The translations under genes and the position numbers were made by a program. The notes under the pieces are model-generated. The model was not told the origin of the DNA. It saw nothing but the letters and a program-made list of their open reading frames with translations, and made no database searches. Source: Gautieria morchelliformis (Eukaryota > Basidiomycota > Agaricomycetes > Gomphales > Gomphaceae). Taken from it: a DNA stretch of 64,000 nt. The stretch lies in assembly GCA_015179125.1 (NCBI GenBank), contig WHVA01000014.1:248001-312000 (forward strand), in the 5' to 3' direction. Shown in pieces: positions 9,363 through 19,923 of the stretch (the first letter of the stretch is position 1; each line of letters begins with the position of its first letter).

Positions 9363-10890
9363 ATGGCCGAAACAAAAAAGGTCAAGTCTCCCAAGGACTT
9401 TGCCAGTGATTATCTACTTTCCGATTTCCTGTAGACCAGAATCGTTGACACGTCAAACAGTCGATTTCATGATGGGCGGTGTGTCCGCGGTGCGTGCGAG
9501 CATGTCATGCTCGGGATACGAGTTCTGAACCATTTGAACCTGCTAGGCTGTCGCAAAGACAAGTGCGGCCCCCATTGAGCGAATCAAGGTCTGTCCCAGG
9601 TGCCCGTCGTTGATAGAAACGTTTACTGATCGTTTCATCGCAGCTCCTCGTACAAAATCAAGTATTTGATCTTTGAGCTATCACCCTTTGGGATACTGAT
9701 ACCGCGGCATCCAATCGCGCAGGATGAAATGGCATGTCCAACGAGTTTATTCTAATCCACATTCTCATTCTCTACTAGATTAAACAAGGCCGATTGGCGA
9801 CCCCGTACAAGGGTATTGTGGACTGCTTCAGCCGCACATATCGGGATGAAGGCCTTGTCTCCCTTTGGAGAGGTAACACCGCCAACGTTATCCGATACTT
9901 CCCCACACAGGCCTTAAACTTCGCCTTCAGTAAGCACGTTTTCCCGTTTCATTACACATATGTCTCATGGAGTATGTAGAGGACTACTTCAAGTCCCTTT
10001 TCGGCTTCAAGAAGAACGAGGGCTACTGGAAGTGGTTTGCGGGTAACGTCGCATCTGGTGGTGCTGCTGGTGCCTCGTCGCTCCTCTTTGTCTATTCCCT
10101 CGACTATGCCCGTACACGTCTCGCAAATGATGCAAAGTCGGCGAAGGGCGGAGGTGCTAGGCAGTTCAACGGTTTGGTCGATGTATACAGGAAGACCCTA
10201 GCTTCTGACGGTATCGCTGGTCTTTACCGTGGATTCGTCCCGTCTGTCGTCGGTATCATCGTCTACCGTGGCCTTTAGTGAGCTCTGACCAAAAATGTCT
10301 GTTGTTCATTTTGTCCTCTAACACGTGTTTGAAGCTTCGGTGTCTACGATTCGCTCAGTGCGTCAGCAGTAATCCTGTCAATTACAACTTATCTGACGTC
10401 TACACAGAGCCCGTCGTCCTAACTGGTGCTCTCCAGGGCAGTTTCTTCGCCTCATTCCTGCTCGGTTGGGGTGTTACTATTGGTGCTGGTCTTGCTTCCT
10501 ATCCGCTAGACACTATCAGGTTTGTGCCGTATATCCATGTTGGTATTCACCACACATATTTATGTACACTCTCAGACGTCGTATGATGATGACTTCCGGT
10601 GGTGGTGTTCACTACAAGTCCATGTTCGATGCTGGCTCGCAGGTAATTTGATTTGGGACGTTTTCTAGATTTTATGCTGACGCGTATGCCAGATTATTGC
10701 CAAGGAGGGTACAAAATCGTTGTTCAAGGGTGCAGGTGCCAATATCCTCCGTGGTGTTGCTGGTGCTGGTGTGCTTTCCCTCTACGACAAATTGCAAGAA
10801 GTCTTGTTCGGCAAGGTCTACGCTGGTGGTATGTGTTTGTCTGACCATGCAACAATACCTATCTGATCATTCTTAATAGGATCTGGTTAA
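9363..10890 (+). CDS. AAC: Mitochondrial ADP/ATP carrier
   Basis: Exchanges cytosolic ADP for matrix ATP across the inner mitochondrial membrane. The coding sequence starts [14 protein letters not shown] and is split by about nine short introns. Recognisable parts in order are [105 protein letters not shown] and [25 protein letters not shown] is the signature of ADP/ATP carriers within the mitochondrial carrier family, and three carrier repeats (P-x-D/E-x-x-R type) are present. It ends AGGSG. The intron at 9732-9778 appears to start with GC rather than GT. About 310 residues, normal for the family. Confidence 0.97.
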
Positions 10891-11429
10891 ATGTCGTAGT
10901 ACACCTTCCTACTAGCCACCCGTCTTACGAACTCCATAGACCCTTTCCACTCCCGTCTTATTCCCTTTCTCCGTATTGCGCCCCGTCCTATCATATTTTT
11001 GGTGACAATGCAGATTGTTCTTGCCATTCTGTCTATATCCTTGGGAATTTTACAAAACATGACTCTACCACTGAGTGTGTGGTGTGGCAGGTCACAGAGA
11101 ACAGCTCGCAACGCTTGATTAACACAAACAATGTCTGGCCTACTTATTAAGGATCTGTGTTTCATTGTTCCTAGCACTTACAAGATCGGTATCACCACTA
11201 CTAACTTATAAATATAAATAAATAAATAAAAGTCTGTATTCATAAATGTTTCTTTCGTTTCCTTACCAACTGTCCTAAGCTCCAAGTCGTCAAGCAACGA
11301 GCTCGTACTTGCCAATACTGCCGGCCTCCGTGGGAGTACCTGTCGTTTGTCCTCCAAACGAATTAAGGATGCTCAGGGACAAAAGGAAAATAACATGGCT
11401 CCAAAAGCCAATGAACCCCGACTGGATCT
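10891..11429. other. Intergenic region after the ADP/ATP carrier gene
   Basis: About 540 bases with no coherent coding frame. An AAATA-type run at 11208-11230 may serve 3' end formation of the carrier transcript. The right part (from about 11280) may belong to the upstream region of the decayed P450. Confidence 0.4.
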
Positions 11430-13500
11430 ACTATGAATTACACAGCAATACGTCGACATTCTACTATGTCCTGTCCTGCTCTTAGTCATATATGCTGCCT
11501 ACCACCTCCCGGTCGATCCGTACTTCTCGCCTTTACATGATCTTCCAAGACCCGCTGCGTTAGGGTTGCTTGGGACACATTTACATTTAGTACTGAATGC
11601 TACGGTATCTCCCCGCGAAACGGAAAGGATGGTGAAGCAATACGGACGAACTTTCCGTATAGTAGGAATGGGAGTTGTGCGTCTGCCCCTAGCCACTGGT
11701 CTTGTTCTTGATGGAGCAGCAAGTTAACGACATTGGGCTGTAGCATGATGAACGCTTGATGTGGGTCCTCTAGCCATTTCTCATATACTGAATCGACCCA
11801 CAATATATGAAAAGCCATGGCAGTCACGTAGGCTAATTACTCGACTCATTGGCGAAGGCTTGCTCGCTTCTGAAGGACAATCTCATAGACGACAAGTATA
11901 AACATATTCGAACTGAAGGTTTTGGAACCCACTGACGGTGTTGTACCCGCATATATAGCGCAAAGTGTCCAATCCGGCTTTCTCGCCTCACAATGTGCGG
12001 GCATTCACGCCGAATTTCTTTTTTTTTTTCAAAAAGCAAAAGAAGTGAACACGTTGCTCCTGGTCCTTAAGCTTTTGCTGACAATCTCCGTTGTGGCGCC
12101 CCCTAGCTTCGTGACAGATGGTTAGACCTCATGACAGACCGGACAAAAGGAATTAAGATTTCGGACGTTTGTGGACGCACAGCTTTCGATGTAATCGGTC
12201 TTGCAGGTTGCTCACTGCTTTTCGATCTTCATGTATGGCTGGCTAAGCAACGTGCTAGGCTTCGACTATGCGTTCCATTCGATATATGATGAACTGAACG
12301 AAGTCTATCTGGCCTATCGAGACATGTTCGAGATGGCTATCTCAAGGTCAAGATTGGAAAACTGTTGCTGGTATATATTTTCCATTGATTCATACTCTGT
12401 GGGTGTGTCTGAATTCGTTTATCACGTGGGACAGAGGACCTGATCATACGCGACAGCCTGACGAGAAATCTCGCATCGTTTCTAAGAGCCAAGAGATTAT
12501 ATATCGGATCGGAAGACAACTAGTACAAGAAAAGGAGAAACAATTACTGGATGATGACGAAACAAGGTGTAATAAGGACCTGTTAAGTCTCCTGCGTGAG
12601 CCATGACCACCTCCAGTGGGAGGCGACTTGACATACTTATGCGCAGTAAAATCCAATCTTTCCACGAATATCCCACCCGACCAGCGCATCTCTGATGATG
12701 GTATTCTGAACCAGATATCAGCATTTCTGTTCGCAGACTCAGACACATCATCCTTGACCATGACATGGACCCTTTACCTTCCCGGCATCAAGAAATCCAA
12801 ACCCGGCTCAGAAGAGAGATGTGCTGCTTACGCACCAAGTGGGCTGCATCAGACACCAGCACTACGGGGACGGCTAACTACACTGAATGTTTGCAGCCCT
12901 CGATGCCTTACAGCTGTTGGACTGCGTACTTAGAGAGTCCTTACGGCTTATTCCTGCTCTGCACTCTTCGCTCCGAGTTGGGACGCAGGACGACGAGATC
13001 CCGCTCTCGGAACCCATCATGAAAGACGGTACGAAACGCACTAATGTGCGTATCAGAAAGGGACAGTTCGCCATGTGCCAGAGGAAGGCTTGAACTTGGA
13101 TAGAGGGGCGTGGGGGAAGACGGGATGGGAGTTCGGGTTAGTAGATTTTCACCAACCTACCCACCCACGTGAGTCACCCCATAGTCCGGACCGTTGGCTG
13201 AACCTCCCAGAGACGGCTAAGCAGCAGCCTGGACTCTATTCCAATCTTCTGACCTTTTCTGCCAGCCCTAGAGTAAGTCTTCGATGCTCTGCATGCCCGA
13301 GCGTCCTCATGTTGTTGACAGTCGTGTATCGGCATGAGATTTGCCATTATTGAGTGGGTATACGAGTTGAATATCTGCCTGCCTGAGGCTGATGCTAGTC
13401 TGATACGTCATAGGATGAAGATCATTCTGTATATTTTAGTCCTGTCATTTGTGTTTTCTGGAGCAGAGAATATCACCAAGATGAACGTGTAAGTTGTCGT
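11430..13500 (+). pseudogene. Cytochrome P450 monooxygenase, decayed
   Basis: A heme monooxygenase relic. An N-terminal membrane anchor is readable near 11445 (QYVDILLCPVLLLVIYAAY), then PRPAALGLLGTHLHLVLN and ETERMVKQYGRTFRIVG. ARLIGEGLLASEGQ-like text lies near 11840, DVIGLAG near 12190 and DYAFHSIYDELNEVYLAYRD near 12260. An I-helix piece FADSDTSSLTMTWTLYL (about 12730) precedes the K-helix RESLRLIPALHSS with an intact ExxR (about 12935). The heme region reads FSASPR, an intron, then SCIGMRFAIIEW (13255-13350), keeping the Cys but with Ser for the usual Gly of FxxGxRxC. Several stops and frame changes interrupt the pieces (for example after VRLPLATGLVLDGAAS at 11725), so a working product is unlikely. 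Family not assigned. Confidence 0.85.
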
Positions 13501-14636
13501 CAGTGTCCCAATCTGGACTACATATTCATAAAGCCACACATGCCTGAGTAGGGTCCTGACCGCGACCTTTCGTTCGTGGTCGATATAAGGAAGGAAGCCA
13601 ATGTCCAATGAATGTTAGGCCAGTCTAATTACGCGAAGTCCAATGATACCCGCATCGATTCTCGTCAGATGCGAGCTGCCGATCTATTCACTGGGACAAT
13701 ATTTGGAATATGTGTACTTATACCAAACACCGTTTATGACGTAGCTATCACTTCTGGGTTAGCCATGCGCATGTATGCGGGCAACTGCGCGCGTTCTGAA
13801 TCAAAGTTGCATGGACTGAGTTGAGGCCGTCCATGCGCTAAGCTATTGCAGCTGCACCGACTGCAGAGTGATGCAGCTACCGCCAGAACGGTGTCTGACG
13901 TTCTCGCAGCCACATGCAGTCACGGACCCGCCGCAAGGCTTTTCTGCTCTTCCTCATAGCTGACAACCACTCTCGATCCGACAAACTAACCGCCTACAAT
14001 GATACGAGACTATGTTCATGAGTTCTGCCGGATTATTGACAGGACTGCCAGCCTTGACCACTGCTTTCGGATGCGGTAGTGCCTTTCCGGCCCCCGCACT
14101 GGACTTGAAGCTGGACCCTCCATACACGAGGCTACTAGTCAGTCACTCAGATCAACTCTTCTCAGGTTTCCCATTCAGGTCATCCACTGACCCCAGGACT
14201 CATGGGAAATATTGTGATTTCTGGATATTCCCCCGAATCTCAGGGAGTGGCACGTTACGTGCTATAATCGCACTGACTACGGTATTCTGTGCACCTGCAG
14301 CTCCATTGTCGCAACAGAGACTTCATTGAACTGGTTCATGCGCGTTGTAGTGATTCTGGATGTATGACCTCTATGTGTATTTTAAACAGCAAGCAAATCC
14401 TCAGGTGACAGCGTTCGGAGTCCCAACGTTTACGTAACTTGATCGTTGGCCTTGCCTTGCTATTGTGTTGAACGTGACACTTGTGACATGTCATCGTCGA
14501 GTGGTGGATTCCCCACGAGAACAAAGAGGCCGTAGACCGCGCCTCGTCCTTTCCTTTGACCATCACCACAACGCCACATCCACGCCCCGTAATAATACTA
14601 AACATCCCTTTCGTCGCAGCCAATCTCTAGCACACC
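13501..14636. other. Gene-poor stretch with unassigned short frames
   Basis: About 1.1 kb between the P450 relic and the next gene. One frame (13612-13824, +) contains the hydrophobic stretch AADLFTGTIFGICVLIPNTV but matches nothing I recognise. Another (14012-14329, +) has no known motif. Pieces of a second decayed gene are possible but not supported. The last 150 bases before 14637 are likely promoter. Confidence 0.35.
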
Positions 14637-15714
14637 ATGCCTCGTCCACCACCCCGCCCACTCTGCTTACCAGACTTGGTTTCCAACCCTCAGACTCGCG
14701 CAGACTTTGTTTTGGCTAATCCCCCCAAGTATGGCCCATCCTCGTCCCGTTCGTCATCATATAGCGACTCGCCCTACGCCCGTGCGCCGCCTTCTCCCAC
14801 ATCAACCAATGCAGACTCGCATCGTACCTCGGGCGCAACTCTCGCCAGCCTGGCCTCCCCGGGGACTCCTACCAGCTCAAGAACAAGCTTGAGCGTCCAT
14901 AACCTACCCTGGAATGGGGATGCCCCGAAAAGTCCTACAACGGGTAGTGGGCTGCTGTCCATGTCGGGGAATAGCAGCGAAGGCAAGGCTTGGAGTCTCG
15001 GCAGCCTGGGAGGTGCTGGAGCCCAGGCTACCCGCCAGAAGCCTCGAGGCTCATGGTCGAGTGCCTTTGTCAACACCAAATCATGGTTTGGTGGCGCTGT
15101 TACCGCCGAACCAGCAGAGGCGAGTTCCTCGACGTCAAGCCAGAAGGAGATTAAGTATGTATTATATCTCAGGGTTTGGTCATGTTGACATGTACTCTTC
15201 TTCGGCAGACTATCTCCAAGCATGATTGCTGCTTCCGCATCAGCTCAGTCGATATCAAACAGACCGCTTTCCTCTCCGTATCCCTCTGTATCCGAAGTAC
15301 CCATTCTTTCGCCAACATGTAGTGTCGATACTACCCGACCACCCAAAGTAGGCACAGGCCTGCGATATTACTCTGAGCGCAATCCTGCTCCAATGCATGT
15401 TCGTATTCAAATACCAGACCCTATCGATATCCAAAGCCACGATCCGTCACACTCCTCACCGCCTTTGCCTCGTCATGCCAGCACCCCCATATCAACGTTT
15501 AGCAATTCTGAAAAGGAACTGCCGTTGGTTCCGGACGTGACGGTTTGTGTGCCATCTCCCACACTGCATTTAACAGCGCTGAAGGACGCAGACATGATAC
15601 GAGGTGAGAATCCCGGCCCACTGTCACCTCCATTGACACCACCGGTGCATGAGCGAGAGAACAACGTCCCGGATATAAGAGTTAGCTCTGGAGAGGACGA
15701 CTTATGATTATCAC
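14637..15714 (+). CDS. Low-complexity Ser/Pro-rich protein, uncharacterised
   Basis: Not recognised. Two exons (14637-15154 and 15209-15714-region) are joined by a 54-base intron with GTATGT donor and GGCAG acceptor, reading through QKEIK to LSPSMIAASASAQS. The roughly 345-residue product is dominated by Ser, Pro and Thr, with SP/TP dipeptides that could be proline-directed kinase sites (GDAPKSPTTGSG, PILSPTCSVD, GPLSPPLTPPVHE). It ends IRVSSGEDDL. No signal peptide, membrane segment or folded domain is visible. An open frame this long across a good intron supports a real gene, probably an intrinsically disordered protein. The ATG at 14637 is the first in frame; upstream is open but without ATG. 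Confidence 0.6.
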
Positions 15715-15895
15715 CAAGTCCCCTAATGTGTATGTGTTCATGCAGATAGATCTTGATGTACTTGTACGATTTATGTTACACTCGCCATACATCCCGCTAA
15801 TACTGTCATTTTTCGATGATGATCAAAGTCTTCGCATTCCTCCTACAAAGAATAGGTAAAAAAGTACACCAAGCAACGCCCAAATTCGATAAACA

Positions 15896-18658
15896 CTATG
15901 GTTTAATGTCACCCCCCATATGATGCCCTGACGGATGGTTGAATTGATTATTGTAGTAAGGTGCCCTCGGTGCAGGCAAGGGTGACTGCGACATTGCCAT
16001 CGAGGGGTGTGGGACAGCGTTATAATTGATGTAGGCCCCGTTCATGTGTTGTGAAAGCACTGGCATTGCCGTCGACGACGAGGTAGCGTGAGAAATAGGA
16101 GCTTGATATGAAGACTGAGGCGGCGCAGGAATTGGGATGCGCACCGGTCCCCAGTCATTTGTCCCTGACGAGACAGCATCTCCATACCTCAAGTGACCAT
16201 TCCCATTCAACCCTACACCATCAGAACTGGTGGCCCCGATGCCATTTGGATACCCTCCATATCCATCTCCGCCTCCAGCGGAACCCGAAACAGAAACAGA
16301 ACCCGATGATCCACTATACCGCTGTCTCTTCCAAGCGGTAGACATCTCTGGCCCATCATCATTCTCCCTTTCTTTGCGCTTTTGAAGGTGGCTTGGTACC
16401 GGAGGTTGGACCTCGTCATCCGAATCGAGAGTGAGGTCAATGACCTCCGTCGAAGAGCTTGCCTTCGGTGGTGGTGGTGGCGGTGGCGGCGGCGATCGTC
16501 CAGGTCGGCCCCGACTCGACCCAAACGATTGGGATTGAGAAGTCGTATACCCGCTCCTCGGTGATAATTCTTGCTTGACAATCCTTTCTTCGTCGTCCTC
16601 GGAGTCGCTCAGAGTGATGATTTCTGGTAATATATGGGCGTTGGCGGTCTTCGGGGGAGGGGATGACGACGGAGCAGGAGCGGGAGGCGCTAGCTCTTTC
16701 TGCGGCGAGGCAGATTTGACAGCACCATTAAGTACTGGATACGAAGCTCGCCATCCTGCAGAGGCGATCTTGTTGTCCGACGTATGCCATTCCCCGTCAG
16801 GCTCCACCATCACGTCATCAACGCTTTCAGGTGTATCCATCAAGATTCGATCGAAATACCTACACTCGCGGCCTAAGTAAGTGACAAACTCGGATAGATA
16901 ATGGGAGAGCGAACCCGTCGATGATCAACTCCTCCACGTTGAGAACCTTGTCACAAACAGGGCAAAGCCATGTAGTTGTTTGTTCCATCATGGAAAACCA
17001 GCTCGTCGCATCAAAGCACTGCGCATGCGGACATTGTATTGACCGACAAGGTGTATTCACTCTCATGTAGCTTAGCTGCAAGGGACAATCAATAAAACGT
17101 GAGGCTCAAAACGTCATTTACTTACGGGACATCTCAGGGACATCTTCTGAGGTCCGGCAACGATATCATCATCAAAGGCAGCAGTCTGTATCACTAGACA
17201 TTGACATCAGACTTGAGCATCTTTGAAGTAGCGACCACAAACTGACTTTTTGCCCGGACATCATGCTCACTTTTGTACTTCCCTTTCTTCAACTTCTCAA
17301 CAAGCTGCTCCACAGTCGTAACCTCTACAAGATGTACAACCATGTAAAATTTCTGCCAACGAAAATTAATTCGCCGTTATGAGAGACTCATTTGTCCAGA
17401 CAGCAACTCCACAGACCTTATGCTGCACTGGTTGCTGACTATTGACATAAACCATATCCACACGATTCATCACTTGCGGCCCAAGCTTAACAGCCTTTCC
17501 GAGGTCTGGGGGTGGGGCAGTTCCTGGTTTCTTCTTGAGCCCCTTCAGATTGGCGCCGAGCTGAACGTTGTTGACGCGCACTTCGCAAGTCGCCGGAAAC
17601 TCAATGGGACATGGTGCTTCGGTTCGAAAGCCAGTATGATGATGAACATGATATAGAGAGGAAGTGCAATAAAGACGTAGTTGATGCCTGGAGCTGCAGA
17701 ACTCTTAGCGTGCCAACAATCAACATCATTCTAAAAGCGCACTTAGGTGTATCAAGCATCGCGAGTTGGTCCGGTGTAAGCGTGAAAGTAAGACTTTGAG
17801 ATCGCCTATCCAGAGCACTAGTAGATTCTGTTATTTGGCATGAGTTATTTGATGATCTAATCCACACTATCATTGGGGAGGCATAGTGCACCGAAAACAA
17901 ACCTGGACATTCAATGACTTGAGATACTGGCTGTACGACCCGAAGAAAGGGCGACGACTTGAAGCGGATACCTGGTGCACTATCAGGTATAATGACGACA
18001 TAATAGGGGAAGGAACGGACTAGGTTTCACAGGAGACGAAGACAAGGAAGTAGAAGGCGCTGCTTTTCGTGGCGGCGCGTAAGCATCGTATCGCAAGTGC
18101 GCGGGGCCAGCTCCAGCAGGTGGAGGGTATGATAAACTGCCATTGAGTTTATGAGAGCTACCCGCCGGGAAGGCTTGTTGGGGGTGAAGACCTGGAGGTG
18201 ATTCAGCAGGCATCGCATAATGGCTATACCTGGATTGAAGCACGGGATCAGTCGTCATGCAGCTTTGCAGCGGGTGTATAGGATTTCTCAACGGTGGCCC
18301 CTCGACAGCTCATGACGAATGCACTGAGACAATACGACATGCTTCCGATAGAGAGGACTAAGCCGTCCCACGAGAAGGTCTAGAATGCTGAAAACGCGTC
18401 CACTCACTGGCCGGTTTCCCTAACTTGGTCGATTACCGCTTTGGCACGAAGCCACTTGTCAAACTGGTTATTATCCCTCCACTCATTCATCGCCCTCGTC
18501 ATGCGGTCAATGAGATCTGCTTTTTTTCCTGACTTTGGAATGGAGACACGACATTGGTCTGTCCAGCCGGATATTATGCTTTGAAGTTTAGCCACAGTGT
18601 TGTGGCGTATGCTACTCTTATGACCCTGCGCAACGTGAGACATGTGGCTACCAGACAT
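15896..18658 (-). CDS. siz1: SUMO E3 ligase of the Siz/PIAS family
   Basis: Promotes transfer of SUMO from Ubc9 to nuclear substrates. N-terminal SAP motif (LQSIISGWTDQCRVSIPKSG, KKADLIDRM). The middle carries a PINIT-type domain, seen in SQSLTFTLTPDQLAML, EVRVNNVQLGANLKGLKKKP and MVVHLVEVTTVEQLVEKLK. The SP-RING finger reads MSLRCPLSYMRVNTP, CRSIQCPHAQCFDATSWFSM and TTWLCPVCDKVLNVEELIID, with the Cys and His residues in place. The C-terminal tail holds two probable SUMO-interacting motifs, EIITLSDSEDDEE and EVIDLTLDSDDE, plus polyproline. Domain order matches Siz1/Pli1/PIAS. It is divergent from NudC, 148 bases apart. Intron number (about seven) is approximate. Confidence 0.92.
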
Positions 18659-18806
18659 TGTATCGGTACACCTCAGTGCTTGTACTCACTTCAAAATCTG
18701 CCCATGAGCTCGAGCTAGCCATCAGCGCGAGGGTGTGAACGGCAAACAAGGACGGCAGCGCGATCAGACCTCGGAAGGTTCCGCGGCGTCCGAAAACCTG
18801 ACCACG

Positions 18807-19751
18807 ATGTTAACACCAGCAGAATATGACAAACTGAGCAAGGAAGAGCGTGAGGTTTGTCTCAAATTTATCCCGGTACAATGTTGGATATTGACTGGTT
18901 GGACAGGCGTATGATAAGACGCAGAGAGAGAAGGAGGCTGCAGAGCAGGCAGGCACGGGACGCCTTGATTACCATGCTCTGGCCCTGACCCTTTCGATCT
19001 GACAGCACTTCCTTATACGTGGAAGCAGGAACTTGGAGAGCTGTCATTGATCGTTCCCGTTCCAAAGGGGACGCGGGCAAAAAACTTGGACGTCGTCATG
19101 CACAGGAAGAAATTGCGAGTTGGTCTCAAAGGCCAGGATCCCATCCTAGATGGCGAACTTTGTAAAGAGATCAAAGTAGATGACAGCACGTGGAGCTTGG
19201 GTGCGCTGACATCCCCGTCCCAAGTTTCAGAGGCCTGATGCACCTTCGAAGTCGACCAGGAGGTCATGCATATCCATCTCGAAAAAGTGAATAAGCAACA
19301 GTGGTGGGAGAACGTCCTTACCCACCACCCAAAGATCGACACGACAAAGATTCAGCCCGAGAATAGCAAACTTAGTGATCTAGATGGTGAAACTCGGTGA
19401 GTTACCTCAGTGATTTTTCGGACAGAACACTCTGATACGTTTTATAGAGGTATGGTGGAGAAAATGATGGTAAGTGTATCGTCCCGTGCGTATATGTCTG
19501 ATGCCAATGCTGGATCTTTCTGTAGTTTGATAATCAGCAGAAGGTTAGCCTTCCACCACGTAACTTAACCTTGGTTTCTCATTACTTCCTCTAGCAATTG
19601 GGAAAGCCAACCTCTGACGAGATTAAAAAGATGGAGGTGTGTATAGCTGAGCTCTGTCTATATATTTCACAGTTAAATCGCGTCCTAGGCCCTCCAAAAA
19701 TTCCAAGCAGCTCATCCTGAGATGGATTTCTCTAAGGCCAAGATTTCTTGA
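18807..19751 (+). CDS. nudC: NudC-type nuclear distribution protein
   Basis: CS/p23-like co-chaperone linked to dynein function and nuclear movement in fungi. Begins [16 protein letters not shown]; the CS domain starts [20 protein letters not shown] and runs through [37 protein letters not shown] and [19 protein letters not shown]. The C-terminus [20 protein letters not shown], then [11 protein letters not shown], is diagnostic of NudC. Seven short exons. The second intron (18953-19005) appears to use a GC donor: only that splice gives EAAEQAALPYTW in frame. The coiled-coil N-terminal part of longer animal NudC proteins is absent, as is usual in fungi. Confidence 0.93.
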
Positions 19752-19923
19752 GTAATACGTTTCTCGTTGTAGTTTCTGTCGTCCATGTTCCTAGCATCGC
19801 AATAGCTATCATGTATCGCCATACTTTCAAGTTGTTCAACCAGTTTGTTTCTGTAATGTATTACACCGCGATCACGTGCAACTTTGAGTTTCGACTCGCT
19901 TCCAGACTCGTAAATGCCTTGAT

